DNA of 64,000 bases from Paenibacillus sp. V4I3 (GCF_030817215.1 NZ_JAUSZA010000001.1:4562501-4626500); one strand, 5' to 3'; counted from the first letter of the stretch, positions 27,380-36,302 are shown. A program made the numbers and translations. The notes: generated by a model not told the origin, from the letters alone.

Positions 27380-28627
27380 ATGAGAGCTTTTAGAAATACG
27401 ATTCTTGCCATATCCGCTGTAATACTCATCATAACGAACAGCACGACTATTTATGCAAATAAGCCCGCTGAACTGCTGAAAGCAGCATTCGTTCGAAATG
27501 GCGACCTATGGATTAAAGCCGGTGACAACGAAAGACAACAAACCCGAGGAGCATACATATTAAACCCGAAATGGTCTTATGACGGCCAGTGGATAGCTTA
27601 CACAAAGGGCGAAAATGAGCAGGAACTGTGGCTATTACAGGTTCAAACTGGACAAAATCATCTCGTTGCACAGGAAGGCGGAAGGAACTTTCAATGGCAA
27701 CCTAATCGGAATTCTCTCGCATTTCTAACAGCGCAGCAGCTTAATTGGATAGACTCAGATGAATTTTCAAAACCGGTGAAAGTTGCAGAGGGTATCGGGA
27801 ATTATTCCTGGTATCCGGATGGAAGTCGTTTAATAGTTTCAACGGAAGCTAAACTTTTAGACGACGGATGGTCACAGATACGAATAATGAAAATACCATT
27901 AACCGCGAATGCCGATCCTAACCGCTTTGAGACGTTGTATGTGCTGCCAAAACAATCTGACGCTTTTTTTGCTGTGGGCACCAGCATCTTCAAATGGTCA
28001 GCAAACGGACAATGGATTGCTTTCTTGGCTAAGCCTACTGCATCGCTGTCGGCCGATAGCAATACACTGTGTGTATTATCCGCAGACGGTACTGTTTTCA
28101 AAACAATCGATCAAATGGTTAACAACGAGATGTGGTTTGACTGGGCGAGCAAAGATGAGACACTTGCCTATATCGAAGGTGTGGGAAGAGAAGCTACAAC
28201 GAATAAACATTTGAAGGTTATGAGGATTCCTGCCGGGAAATCTGTTCCCTACACACCCAAGGGTTACGTCGAGCAAAGCTTCACTTGGTATGGTCTCCGG
28301 AATATCGTAACTTCAAGATCCAAAGAAGCGGAGTGGTCGACTGACCCAGCTAAACGCCAGTTTCCCTTTTTGGTAAATGTGAAGCTGAAGAGTCAACAAC
28401 AGAAACTAGTGACGCAGCCTTCCGATACTTACGGTGATTTTAATCCCATTTCTCTACCATCACACCAATTGGCATGGATTAGATCCAATCGCAGCAAATC
28501 AAATGTCATGGTCACCGATCCCCATAGCACAAACGCTGAAACTTGGATCGAAAACATAGACCTTGGAGCCAACTATTATGAACAGAGGAACTGGAATACG
28601 GTACTAAGCTTTTTTATTCGAAAATAA
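27380..28627 (+). CDS. secreted TolB-like beta-propeller protein
   Basis: 415 residues with an N-terminal signal peptide (hydrophobic 6-22, likely cut after YAN), then repeated blades with WSYDGQWIAYTKG, WYPDGSRLIVS and WSANGQWIAFLAK, the pattern of TolB/WD40-like propellers. It is probably exported and may bind or sense a protein or ligand at the cell surface. AAGGAGG precedes the ATG. No enzyme motif is seen. It has its own terminator. Confidence 0.75.
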   Translation: MRAFRNTILAISAVILIITNSTTIYANKPAELLKAAFVRNGDLWIKAGDNERQQTRGAYILNPKWSYDGQWIAYTKGENEQELWLLQVQTGQNHLVAQEGGRNFQWQPNRNSLAFLTAQQLNWIDSDEFSKPVKVAEGIGNYSWYPDGSRLIVSTEAKLLDDGWSQIRIMKIPLTANADPNRFETLYVLPKQSDAFFAVGTSIFKWSANGQWIAFLAKPTASLSADSNTLCVLSADGTVFKTIDQMVNNEMWFDWASKDETLAYIEGVGREATTNKHLKVMRIPAGKSVPYTPKGYVEQSFTWYGLRNIVTSRSKEAEWSTDPAKRQFPFLVNVKLKSQQQKLVTQPSDTYGDFNPISLPSHQLAWIRSNRSKSNVMVTDPHSTNAETWIENIDLGANYYEQRNWNTVLSFFIRK

Positions 28628-28656
28628 ATAATAGATATTACTAAATAGATTTGATG

Positions 28657-28700
28657 CAACCTGAGCCCAATATTTAGTTGGACTCAGGTTGTTTAGTTTT
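28657..28700 (+). terminator. Rho-independent terminator
   Basis: CAACCTGAG pairs with CTCAGGTTG, followed by TTTAGTTTT. It ends the TolB-like gene. Confidence 0.75.
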
Positions 28701-28807
28701 GCTCAAATCAAGATTGTGTGACCAACCAACGAAATTAAGGCTAGTATGAAAGTAAATAAGCCTTAATTGGTGTATAATGGAATTAAAAAAATGCTGTGAG
28801 GTATGCG

Positions 28808-29356
28808 ATGCCGAAGTATGTTGCACTTTTGAGGGGAATTAATGTCAGCGGTCAGAAGATTATCAAGATGGAAAAGCTGCGAAGCATTTTTGAATCCATG
28901 GATTATAAAAATGTGATTACGTATATACAAAGTGGTAACGTTATTTTTGATTGCGAGGAAGAAGACCCTGCGGTCGTGCGTGATCGAATTGTGAACGAGT
29001 TGAAGGTTCAACTTACTTTCGATATTCCTGTTATCATCCGAACATTAGAAGAATTGCATGAGGTTGTAGAGAACACCCCTTACCAATTAGTCAATGCAGA
29101 AGCGAATGAGCAAAGATATATAACCTTTTTATCTCAATCAGCGACCGATGCGGCTATCGCAAAATTAGAAGCCTTTCAAAATGAAGTGGACGAGTTCCGC
29201 GTCAGAGGGCTCACCGTGTATTTACTCATTCGTAAAAACTACGGAGAATCAAAGTTCAGCAACAATTTCATCGAAAAGAAGCTAGGTGTATCCGCGACAA
29301 CAAGGAACTGGGAGACCGTGAATAAATTGATTCAACTTGCAGAAGGAGGGAATTAA
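28808..29356 (+). CDS. DUF1697 family protein
   Basis: 182 residues beginning MPKYVALLRGINVSGQKIIKM, with YIQSGNVIF and a C-terminal VYLLI strand, all diagnostic for DUF1697. Function is unknown; the fold is small alpha/beta. ATG 28808 follows GTGAGGT; a GTG 12 bases upstream overlaps that site. The next gene follows after six bases and is likely co-transcribed. Confidence 0.85.
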   Translation: MPKYVALLRGINVSGQKIIKMEKLRSIFESMDYKNVITYIQSGNVIFDCEEEDPAVVRDRIVNELKVQLTFDIPVIIRTLEELHEVVENTPYQLVNAEANEQRYITFLSQSATDAAIAKLEAFQNEVDEFRVRGLTVYLLIRKNYGESKFSNNFIEKKLGVSATTRNWETVNKLIQLAEGGN

Positions 29357-29362
29357 ACTTAA

Positions 29363-29812
29363 ATGGCCTATGATGACGCACATATGAGTTATAAGGATAC
29401 ATTTATACAGGTTTCTGCAGACTGTCCAGTTGAAGTAGGAATTGTACCTTCCATGAAAAAGGATAGTAAAACCGCTCATTTGATCCAATACGAGCTTCTT
29501 TCTCAGAACCCATACAAATATACACAAGGCGAGCTTATTTATGAAGTCTATTTGCAACATAAGCAAATCCCTCAGAGTGAAATCGAAGCCCGCAGTAATG
29601 AAATTCGTGAGGAGCTTTTTTCTAAAAACCACCCTTGTTTAAGAGCATCCATGCTTCCAAAAAAGCACGGTTGGGGTGTGCATTACAATGAAGAGGGCAA
29701 AATTGCGATCTACCCCATGGAATCTGAAGCCTACCAGCAGTTCGTTGAAGCAGGTACGGGGCGTGAAGATGGTCCTAAGTTATTATTTGCGATGAGAAAT
29801 TCTCGCGGGTGA
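29363..29812 (+). CDS. DUF6157 family protein
   Basis: 149 residues with YKDTFIQVSADCPVEVG, QYELLSQNPYKYTQGELIYEVY and KKHGWGVHYNEEGKIAIYPMES, the conserved pattern of DUF6157. Function is unknown. GGAGGG lies 12 bases before ATG 29363; the in-frame ATG 29384 is an alternative start. A terminator follows. Confidence 0.75.
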   Translation: MAYDDAHMSYKDTFIQVSADCPVEVGIVPSMKKDSKTAHLIQYELLSQNPYKYTQGELIYEVYLQHKQIPQSEIEARSNEIREELFSKNHPCLRASMLPKKHGWGVHYNEEGKIAIYPMESEAYQQFVEAGTGREDGPKLLFAMRNSRG

Positions 29813-29831
29813 AACAAATAGGAAGAGAAAC

Positions 29832-29866
29832 AAGGAATCCTTTTATCTGAAAGGGATTCTTTTTTG
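29832..29866 (+). terminator. Rho-independent terminator
   Basis: AAGGAATCC pairs with GGGATTCTT (G-U pair included), followed by six T residues. It ends the DUF1697-DUF6157 unit. Confidence 0.8.
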
Positions 29867-29875
29867 TGCTTAGGT

Positions 29876-29905
29876 TTGACATTTTTGTAAACAAAATAAT
29901 ATAAT
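29876..29905 (+). promoter_or_regulatory. near-consensus sigma-A promoter
   Basis: TTGACA (29876-29881) and TATAAT (29900-29905) are separated by 18 bp. It is the best-looking vegetative promoter in the window and drives the DUF2087 regulator gene and the GIY-YIG gene. Confidence 0.75.
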
Positions 29906-29943
29906 GTCTATTATATAATAAACTTTATTAGGAAGTGTTTACT

Positions 29944-30699
29944 TTGGAAATGTCAGAAATGTTCTGGAAAGCCTCACTCGATGAGTGGAAATGTGGCTAT
30001 ATACAGGAAGATGATGGTTACATTTGTTTGCTTTGCGGCAAGAGAACTGAAGCGGGAATTATTTATCCCCAGGATGGTGTCTTGTATGAGGCAGAGCGTT
30101 ATCTGAAATGGCATATTCAGCATGCGCATGGTTCTGTCTTTCAATATTTCATCGGGTTGGATAAAAAGCTTACAGGTCTAACCGATCATCAGAATAGTTT
30201 GCTTCAGCTTTTCTATGAAGGAAAGAGCGATAGTGAAATCCAAAAGGAGTTGGATATTGGCAGTTCCTCAACCATACGGAATCATCGATTTGGATTGAAG
30301 GAGAAAGAGCGCCAAGCCAAGATTTTCGTGACGATGATGGAGCTGTTGAGAGAGAAGGACCAGCATGCGCCAGCTTTTGTAGAGATTCACAAAACGGCTA
30401 AGATGGTAGATGATCGCTACAATATTACGCAAGATGAGTACGAGAAGATCGTTAAGAAGTATTTCCCTAATGGAACGTCAGGCGAATTAGTCTCATTTTC
30501 ACAGCAAGAAAAGCATAAAATCGTTGTGCTGCGTGAAATCGCTAAACGATTCGAACAGGATCGCTTTTATGGAGAAAAGGAAGTAAACGAGATTATCAAG
30601 CCAGTCTTTCACGATTATGTGAAAATACGCAGATATTTGATTGAATATGGCTTTCTCGATCGGCAACCAGACGGAAGTCAATATTGGCTGAAAGGATGA
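29944..30699 (+). CDS. DUF2087 protein with zinc-finger-like N-terminus and LuxR-like HTH
   Basis: About 251 residues. The N-terminus has CLLCGK followed later by HIQHAHG, a possible C2H2 metal site. The middle has LTDHQNSLLQLFYEGKSDSE, a LuxR/sigma-4-like helix-turn-helix. The C-terminus (KHKIVVLREIAKRFEQDRFYGEKEVNEIIKPVFHDYVKIRRYLIEYGFLDR) is a clear DUF2087 domain. It is probably a DNA-binding regulator. TTG 29944 fits the AGGAAG site better than GTG 29935. Its stop overlaps the start region of the next gene. Confidence 0.8.
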   Translation: MEMSEMFWKASLDEWKCGYIQEDDGYICLLCGKRTEAGIIYPQDGVLYEAERYLKWHIQHAHGSVFQYFIGLDKKLTGLTDHQNSLLQLFYEGKSDSEIQKELDIGSSSTIRNHRFGLKEKERQAKIFVTMMELLREKDQHAPAFVEIHKTAKMVDDRYNITQDEYEKIVKKYFPNGTSGELVSFSQQEKHKIVVLREIAKRFEQDRFYGEKEVNEIIKPVFHDYVKIRRYLIEYGFLDRQPDGSQYWLKG

Positions 30700-30701
30700 A
30701 T

Positions 30702-31088
30702 ATGAACAACATGAGTAAAAAGGAGATCAACGAGATGAATCGTAGACAAGAGCTGCAGCAGCAATATAAAGAAACGAAGAAGGAAGCCGGTGTATTTCAA
30801 GTCCGGAATACGATGAATGGCAAGATGTGGGTTATAAGCACGAAGAATTTAAAATCTATGAATGGAAAGCTAATGGAATTACAAATGGGCACGCATCGGA
30901 ACCAGTTACTTCAGAAGGATTGGAACGAATTCGGTGGCGATGCCTTCGTGCTTGAGGTTCTAGAAGTGCTCAAAGTGAAGGAGACCGGTTACTTCGACGA
31001 AAACGATGCGCTGAAAAAGCTGGAAGAGAAGTGGCTTGAGGAGCTCCAGCCATTTGAGGATCGTGGTTATAATAAGCGGAAGGTGTAG
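30702..31088 (+). CDS. GIY-YIG nuclease-like protein with degenerate motifs
   Basis: About 128 residues. The segment GVFQVRNTMNGKMWV aligns with the GIY-YIG core, and LEEKWLEELQPFEDRGYN with the family's C-terminal helix. Tyr is replaced in both halves (GVF, WVI) and the usual Arg after it is Lys, so nuclease activity is doubtful. Start candidates ATG 30696, 30702 and 30711 surround the preceding TGA; 30702 fits GAAAGG best. It is coupled to the DUF2087 gene. Confidence 0.7.
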   Translation: MNNMSKKEINEMNRRQELQQQYKETKKEAGVFQVRNTMNGKMWVISTKNLKSMNGKLMELQMGTHRNQLLQKDWNEFGGDAFVLEVLEVLKVKETGYFDENDALKKLEEKWLEELQPFEDRGYNKRKV

Positions 31089-31333
31089 GGCGTAAGGCAT
31101 AGAGCGTAAGCATAAAGCGGGATTGTTTGGGACGGCTGAGATCCAGAGAAAGTCAATTATCATTTAGAGTAACTGACTGTAATAGTAGGAATATATACAT
31201 ACTAGCCGAAGGGGACGGAGAAGCTGAGTTGACATGTGCAGGGGTTATGCGATTCGATTTCGTGTTTAGTATGCGAGAGTTGTAAGAGAAGTAAGCGAAG
31301 TGTAGGAGAATACTTGAATGAGATGTGTGGACT

Positions 31334-32152
31334 ATGAATGATATGTGGATTAATAAATATTTGCGAATTGTGCGAATGTACTCGCCTGTCTTCGTGCTCG
31401 CGGGGTTCATACTGGGATGCTTCGCGCCAGCAGCAACCCGAGCTTCCGCGTCCCGAGCCGCGGCGGATGAGCAGCAGCACGGGATCGCAATTCCCGTGCT
31501 AAACTACCACAGCATCGGGGTGGAGCCAGGGAACACGTACGTGCTCCACCCCGATAAGTTCGCGCGCCAAATGGATTATTTGGCCTCGCATCACTACACC
31601 GCGTTGACGCTGGGCGACTTCGCGCGCATCATCGAGAAGAAACAGCCGTCACCAGAGAGGCCGGTGCTGCTCACGTTCGATGACGGCTACGCGAACAATG
31701 CTGAGGTGGCGATGCCGATCCTCCAACGACATGGCTTTCCGGCGACGCTGTTCCTGTCGCCAGGATTCATTGGCCAGCCAGGCTACTTGAGCTGGCCACA
31801 AGTGCAAAAGCTGAGCGCGGCGGGGTGGGACATAGCGCCGCACGGCATGACACATCCGCATCTCCCGCGGCTCAGCATAGAACAGCAGCGCGAGGAGATC
31901 ACGGAATCGCGCCGACGTATTGAGCAGGCGCTTGGGAAGAGCGCAAATGTTTTTGCTTATCCTTATGGCGAGTACAACGAAGATACGTTAAAAATCTTAC
32001 AAGAAGAGGCATACAGCTATGCCTTCACAACGAAGGAGGGGTATGCATCATCGAACCAATCGCCATATGAACTAAGTCGAATTGTCGTTCATGGCGAAGA
32101 TGATTTTGCTACTTGGGTTCAGAAGCTTTTATATTCGGGACGAAGGAAGTAA
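31334..32152 (+). CDS. polysaccharide deacetylase (NodB/CE4), membrane-anchored or secreted
   Basis: About 272 residues. A hydrophobic segment at about 15-32 serves as signal or anchor. The NodB domain shows LTFDDGY (metal-binding Asp pair) and HGMTHPHL (metal-binding histidines), then FAYPYGEY. Such enzymes N- or O-deacetylate peptidoglycan or chitin-like glycans. ATG 31334 has only a weak upstream GAGATG. The first two thirds are strikingly GC-rich (41 of 60 bases at 31441-31500), while the end is not (25 of 60 at 31981-32040). Confidence 0.85.
   Translation: MNDMWINKYLRIVRMYSPVFVLAGFILGCFAPAATRASASRAAADEQQHGIAIPVLNYHSIGVEPGNTYVLHPDKFARQMDYLASHHYTALTLGDFARIIEKKQPSPERPVLLTFDDGYANNAEVAMPILQRHGFPATLFLSPGFIGQPGYLSWPQVQKLSAAGWDIAPHGMTHPHLPRLSIEQQREEITESRRRIEQALGKSANVFAYPYGEYNEDTLKILQEEAYSYAFTTKEGYASSNQSPYELSRIVVHGEDDFATWVQKLLYSGRRK
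31516..31553 (+). repeat. 11-bp inverted repeat inside the deacetylase gene
   Basis: CGGGGTGGAGC at 31516-31526 is exactly complementary to GCTCCACCCCG at 31543-31553, with a 16-base loop. It lies in codons of the mature protein near the start of the catalytic domain and could form a stable mRNA hairpin. Confidence 0.5.
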
Positions 32153-32313
32153 TGTTATCCCCGTTGAGATCAATAAGTCTGCTAGTTGGTAAAGTGAGAT
32201 TGTGAAAGTGAATTTTTAGAATGTTTCTTGTACACGGTTAGAAGGAGAATTAGGAAGCCAGTTTGGCAGCCTTTTCTTAAAATATTGATTACTGTATGGA
32301 TTTGTAGGGACTG

Positions 32314-32666
32314 ATGAAGCTTGCCGGCGACTTGGACAATAAGGGCAAACAAGAGCTTATTCTCTATTTGCAGTCACGAACCAAGGGTACGAAAGCTCCT
32401 ATACGTGTGATTGATGAAATTCAAGAGTCAGGGGTATTTACCATATCCAGAATGCGAATAGCTACCATAGTCGACTGAAGAGATGGATGGACCGCTTTAA
32501 TGGGGTTGCAACAAAATATTTGGAGCATTACCTGGCATGGTTTCGTTACCTTGATAGCAAGGAGTACGAAAACACAACGTCGAATTAAAAGAATATGTTA
32601 GTCTCTTCATGCCTGTTTTCTGTCAAGGATACGAATGTAACACTTCGAAGGATGGCTTACTGTTGA
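32314..32666 (+). pseudogene. IS1595-like transposase remnant with internal deletion
   Basis: Two pieces in different frames. The first (from ATG 32314 to about 32430) includes KGKQELILYLQSR and VIDEIQES. The second (about 32430-32666) contains [20 protein letters not shown] and [19 protein letters not shown], which I recognise as the C-terminal part of IS1595-type transposases. The zinc ribbon and the DDE catalytic part are absent. No terminal inverted repeats were identified. The identity of the first piece is less sure. Confidence 0.6.
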
Positions 32667-32670
32667 ACTA

Positions 32671-32752
32671 AGTAAAGCCAAAAAGTGACAGAAAAGAATT
32701 GGAGAAATTGAGAATGATCATTCTTGACTGTTAGCTAATCGAAAAATTGAAG
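32671..32752 (+). repeat. degenerate duplicate of the 5' part of the following gene
   Basis: These 82 bases align along their length with 32809-32889 inside the next gene, with one gap and scattered changes (for example AGTAAAGCCAAAAAGTG against AGTAAAGCTAAAAAGTG). The upstream copy contains in-frame stops (AAGTGA, TGTTAG). It is a leftover of a second copy of the gene and abuts the transposase remnant. Confidence 0.75.
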
Positions 32753-32766
32753 AGGGGTATTCCTTG

Positions 32767-33360
32767 ATGACCAATAGTAGAATGAATCCTAAGGTTGATG
32801 AATTTTTAAGTAAAGCTAAAAAGTGGAAGGAAGAATATGAGAAGTTGAGAAATATCGTTCTTGACTGTGAGCTGACCGAAGAATTTAAGTGGATGCATCC
32901 TTGTTACACGTTTGAGAAAAAAAACATAGTTTTAATACATGGATTTAAAGAATATTGTGCGCTTCTGTTTCACAAAGGTGCCTTGTTACAGGATGCCCAT
33001 GGGATTCTAATCCAACAAACGGAGAATGTACAGGCGGCGCGCCAGATTCGGTTCACCAATGTTCAAGAAATAGTTGAAATGGAAACCATCTTGAAAGCCT
33101 ATATCCATGAAGCCATTGAAGTTGAAAAAGCCGGTTTGGAAGTGAATTTTAAGAAGAATACAGAATTCTTAATCCCTGAAGAACTTCAAAATAAATTCGA
33201 TGAAATCCCTAACTTGAAAACTGCTTTTGAAGAATTGACCCCGGGACGGCAAAGAGCATACATTCTTTATTTTTCTGAACCCAAACAATCCAAAACTCGA
33301 GAGTCAAGGGTTGAAAAATGTATGCAGCAAATTCGCAATGGAAAGGGATTAAATGATTAG
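32767..33360 (+). CDS. YdeI/DUF1801-type protein
   Basis: 197 residues. The N-terminal DUF1801 domain shows EEFKWMHPCYTFEKKNIVLIHGF. The C-terminal part (LTPGRQRAYILYFSEPKQSKTRESRVEKCMQQIRNGKGLND) is typical of YdeI-like/OmdA-type proteins. The function is not established. GAGGGG precedes ATG 32767 by 9 bases; a TTG directly before it is an alternative. A degenerate copy of its beginning lies immediately upstream. No terminator is obvious after the gene. Confidence 0.8.
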   Translation: MTNSRMNPKVDEFLSKAKKWKEEYEKLRNIVLDCELTEEFKWMHPCYTFEKKNIVLIHGFKEYCALLFHKGALLQDAHGILIQQTENVQAARQIRFTNVQEIVEMETILKAYIHEAIEVEKAGLEVNFKKNTEFLIPEELQNKFDEIPNLKTAFEELTPGRQRAYILYFSEPKQSKTRESRVEKCMQQIRNGKGLND

Positions 33361-33986
33361 TATATTCGATGAGAAAATAAATTAATCAAACTTTAAGATA
33401 TTACCTCACTTTGCGTTCATTCGAACTCCTTTTTGGATCGCAGGTAACACTCAATCAAATAATTTAAAAATGGAAAAACAAAAAAGTGATCCGTAGAGTA
33501 TAAGCAAACTACCGTGTAAGAGGCTTACGCATTACCAAAATATTTGAGGTGATGTTGTACATCGTACAACAATTATCGTGGGTTTCTTCTCAGACGGCTA
33601 TCAATGTTGTATGCAGTACAACAAATAAGCCTTATTTCCTTCTATAGAGTTACTTTTGGGAGAAAAGGTTGTATTTTATGCAACAATCGCGTAGATAACG
33701 CGGATTTGCTTGCCTATTGTTGTAAAAAATACAACAACTTGAAGATCAAAGTAAACGTTAGCAATTTGACTTACTAAGCATATCAAACTTAACAAATCCA
33801 CGCATCCCAAAACACAGCATATGCCGTTTACCCTGGATCAACAAGTCTAACTAGACAAATTTCAGTCCATTTTTTAATTCACACTAAAGCTTTTGGTTTA
33901 GTAGTGGATTTACCGAGATTTTTTAGTATAATCGTAAATAGAGATTATAAGCTCTTACTACACTATTTCGGTTAAGGAGTCGTACA
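33361..33986. other. 626-base intergenic region holding an array of TTGTA/TACAA palindromes
   Basis: No convincing coding frame on either strand. Its main content is the palindrome array at 33553-33737. At its right end a TATAAT-like element about 60 bases before ppaC probably drives that gene. Confidence 0.6.
33553..33737. repeat. four spaced copies of the palindrome TGTTGTA-N-TACAACA
   Basis: Site 1 at 33553-33571 (TGTTGTAC-ATC-GTACAACA), site 2 at 33605-33623 (TGTTGTA-TGCAG-TACAACA), site 3 at 33667-33685 (GTTGTA-TTTTA-TGCAAC, one mismatch) and site 4 at 33717-33737 (TTGTTGTA-AAAAA-TACAACAA). Centres are about 52, 62 and 51 bases apart. The intervening sequences are not similar to each other. 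They could be binding sites for one regulator or units of an intergenic repeat. Confidence 0.7.
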
Positions 33987-34919
33987 ATGTCAAAAACACT
34001 AATTTTCGGACATAAAAATCCGGACACTGATTCAATCACATCAGCAATTGCTTATGCTGCACTGAAAACGAAATTAGGCCAAGAGGTTGAGGCTGTTCGT
34101 CTAGGCAGTGTGAATGGTGAAACACAATATGCCTTGGATACTTTTAAAGTTGCAGCACCTCGTCAAGTTGAGACTGTAGCGAATGAAGCAGCTAATGTCA
34201 TCTTGGTAGATCATGTTGAGCGTCAACAAAGTGCTGCAGACATCGATCAAGTACGTGTTGTGGAAGTAATTGACCACCATCGTATTGCTAACTTCGAGAC
34301 TAGCCACCCGCTTTACTACCGCGCAGAGCCAGTTGGTTGCACAGCAACCATCCTAAATAAATTGTATAAAGAAAACGGAGTTTCCATCGACAAAGACATC
34401 GCAGGTTTGATGCTTTCAGCTATCATTTCGGATTCCTTGTTGTTCAAATCCCCGACTTGCACGGAGCAAGATGTTGCCGCTGCTCGTGAACTTGCAGCAA
34501 TTGCTGGCGTTGACGCTGAGACTTATGGTCTGGAAATGTTGAAAGCCGGAGCAGATCTAAGTGATAAAACAGTTGCACAATTGATTTCCTTGGACGCAAA
34601 AGAATTCCAAATGGGCAGCTACAAAGCCGAAATCGCACAAGTGAATGCGGTTGATGTTAATGATGTTCTTTCCCAGCAAGCTGAGATTGAAACCGCGCTT
34701 AATGCCATCATCGCTGAGAAAAACCTGGACTTGTTCTTGTTTGTTGTGACAGACATTCTTAACAATGATTCCGTCGGTCTTGCTCTTGGACGTAAAGCAG
34801 ACGCTGTGGAGAAAGCTTACAATGTTACGCTTGTAGACAACAAAGCGCTGCTCAAAGGCGTTGTTTCACGTAAATCTCAAATCGTACCTGTTCTTACGGA
34901 TATCTTTAACAACCTGTAA
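33987..34919 (+). CDS. ppaC: manganese-dependent inorganic pyrophosphatase
   Basis: 310 residues, the usual length for family II pyrophosphatases. The DHH motifs are visible: [26 protein letters not shown], and the C-terminal DHHA2 segment with [10 protein letters not shown]. It splits pyrophosphate to phosphate in the cytoplasm, pulling biosynthetic reactions forward, and needs Mn2+ or Co2+. It has its own promoter region and terminator. Confidence 0.95.
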   Translation: MSKTLIFGHKNPDTDSITSAIAYAALKTKLGQEVEAVRLGSVNGETQYALDTFKVAAPRQVETVANEAANVILVDHVERQQSAADIDQVRVVEVIDHHRIANFETSHPLYYRAEPVGCTATILNKLYKENGVSIDKDIAGLMLSAIISDSLLFKSPTCTEQDVAAARELAAIAGVDAETYGLEMLKAGADLSDKTVAQLISLDAKEFQMGSYKAEIAQVNAVDVNDVLSQQAEIETALNAIIAEKNLDLFLFVVTDILNNDSVGLALGRKADAVEKAYNVTLVDNKALLKGVVSRKSQIVPVLTDIFNNL

Positions 34920-34936
34920 GATTCAGCTTTATTACG

Positions 34937-34968
34937 AAGACACCGTTCTGGATGAACGGTGTCTTTTG
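34937..34968 (+). terminator. Rho-independent terminator
   Basis: AGACACCGTTC pairs perfectly with GAACGGTGTCT around TGGAT, followed by TTT. It ends ppaC. Confidence 0.85.
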
Positions 34969-35027
34969 GTTGTTTGGTCATCTTTTGGTATGATAGAAGG
35001 GATACGAAAGGAAGAGGTGATGATGAA

Positions 35028-36011
35028 ATGGTTGATAACGTTCAGCAAGGCAATTATGAAAAGGCAACTTTTGCTGGTGGATGTTTCTGGTGCATGGTGA
35101 CACCATTCGAGGAACTGCCAGGTATTATATCCGTTGTGTCAGGTTATATTGGCGGTCACACAAGTAATCCGACTTACAAAGAAGTATGCTCGGAAACAAC
35201 AGGTCATGCAGAAGCTGTTCAAATTACATTTGACCCCGAACTATATCCTTATGATAGATTACTTGATACATTTTGGCGTCAAATTGATCCCACTGATGCA
35301 GGAGGTCAGTTCCATGACCGCGGATCGTCTTACCGGACTGGCATTTTTGCCCATAGCGACCAGCAGAAGGAGAAGGCCGAAGCTTCCAAGCAAGCCCTTC
35401 AGGATAGCGGCCGATTTGATCGTCCTATTGTAACAGAAATCGTTCGAATTGATGCTGAAGCTTTTTATCCTGGGGAAGACTATCATCAGGACTATCATCA
35501 CAAAAATCCACAGCATTACAAAGCCTACCGCAAAGGATCAGGACGTGATTCCTATATTGAGAAGCATTGGAACACAGCCAAGGATAAAGCGGAACGTAAG
35601 CAAAAATTAACACCAATTCAATTTGAAGTAACGCAAAATAATGGGACAGAGCGTCCATTTGAGAATGAGTTCTGGGACTCTCATGAGAAGGGTCTGTATG
35701 TGGATATCGTTTCCGGCGAGCCATTATTCAGCTCTTACGACAAATTTGATTCGAGCTGTGGCTGGCCTAGCTTCACGAAACCGGTATTTGAAGGTAGTGT
35801 GAAAGAGAAAACGGATACTAGTCATCTCATGGTACGTACAGAGGTGCGAAGCCATGAGGCCGATTCCCACTTAGGCCATGTTTTTAATGATGGTCCAGGA
35901 CCTAATGGTCTTAGATATTGCATTAATTCAGCTGCACTTCGGTTTATTCCGTTAGGAGATCTGGAGAAGGAAGGCTATGGCGCTTATCTTCGTTTTTTTG
36001 AGGAGAAGTAA
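35028..36011 (+). CDS. msrAB: bifunctional methionine sulfoxide reductase MsrA-MsrB fusion
   Basis: About 327 residues. Residues 10-165 are MsrA, with catalytic Cys in AGGCFWCM and the [12 protein letters not shown] segment. Residues 190-325 are MsrB, with GWPSF and the catalytic Cys in [11 protein letters not shown]. The two halves repair the S and R forms of methionine sulfoxide. ATG 35028 follows GAAGAGGTGA at good spacing. No signal peptide is present, so it acts in the cytoplasm. The terminator that follows also serves the converging small gene. Confidence 0.93.
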   Translation: MVDNVQQGNYEKATFAGGCFWCMVTPFEELPGIISVVSGYIGGHTSNPTYKEVCSETTGHAEAVQITFDPELYPYDRLLDTFWRQIDPTDAGGQFHDRGSSYRTGIFAHSDQQKEKAEASKQALQDSGRFDRPIVTEIVRIDAEAFYPGEDYHQDYHHKNPQHYKAYRKGSGRDSYIEKHWNTAKDKAERKQKLTPIQFEVTQNNGTERPFENEFWDSHEKGLYVDIVSGEPLFSSYDKFDSSCGWPSFTKPVFEGSVKEKTDTSHLMVRTEVRSHEADSHLGHVFNDGPGPNGLRYCINSAALRFIPLGDLEKEGYGAYLRFFEEK

Positions 36012-36032
36012 GACCTTTCAGCTATGCTCTAC

Positions 36033-36077
36033 AAAAAAGACGCTAATCAGGATGAAGATCCTGGCTAGCGTCTTTTT
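36033..36077. terminator. bidirectional terminator
   Basis: AAAAAAGACGCTAATCAGGAT pairs with ATCCTGGCTAGCGTCTTTTT (two mismatched or G-U positions) around a short loop. A-runs and T-runs on both sides fit termination from both directions. Confidence 0.85.
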
Positions 36078-36080
36078 AAT

Positions 36081-36302
36081 TCACGTGGATGTACGGTTGA
36101 CTACATAGATAATTAGCGCAAGCACTCCAAGGGCAATAGCAATTACATAGAAGAACGTAAGTCGAGACCAATTACCTTTGGTTTTGTTGTCATATTCGGG
36201 ATTGCCGTCTTTATTTGTTCGGGAGTGACCAATGATCACTGTAAATAAGACTGCCGCTATTAAAATGACAGAAAAGATTAAATAATAAGCATTGCTTGAC
36301 AT
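36081..36302 (-). CDS. small membrane protein with two segments (about 73 aa)
   Basis: Two hydrophobic helices (YYLIFSVILIAAVLFTVIIG and LTFFYVIAIALGVLALIIYVV) joined by a polar loop. A TATAAT lies only about nine bases before the first ATG (36329), so translation more likely starts at ATG 36302, although its ribosome binding site is weak. The family is not recognised. It lies between msrAB and the CDF exporter and is a stand-alone unit. Confidence 0.6.
   Translation of the reverse strand: MSSNAYYLIFSVILIAAVLFTVIIGHSRTNKDGNPEYDNKTKGNWSRLTFFYVIAIALGVLALIIYVVNRTST

Noticed and set aside
33553-33737. CRISPR array
   Set aside because: The repeated units are short palindromes with variable spacers inside them and uneven spacing. 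There are no identical long repeats and no cas genes.
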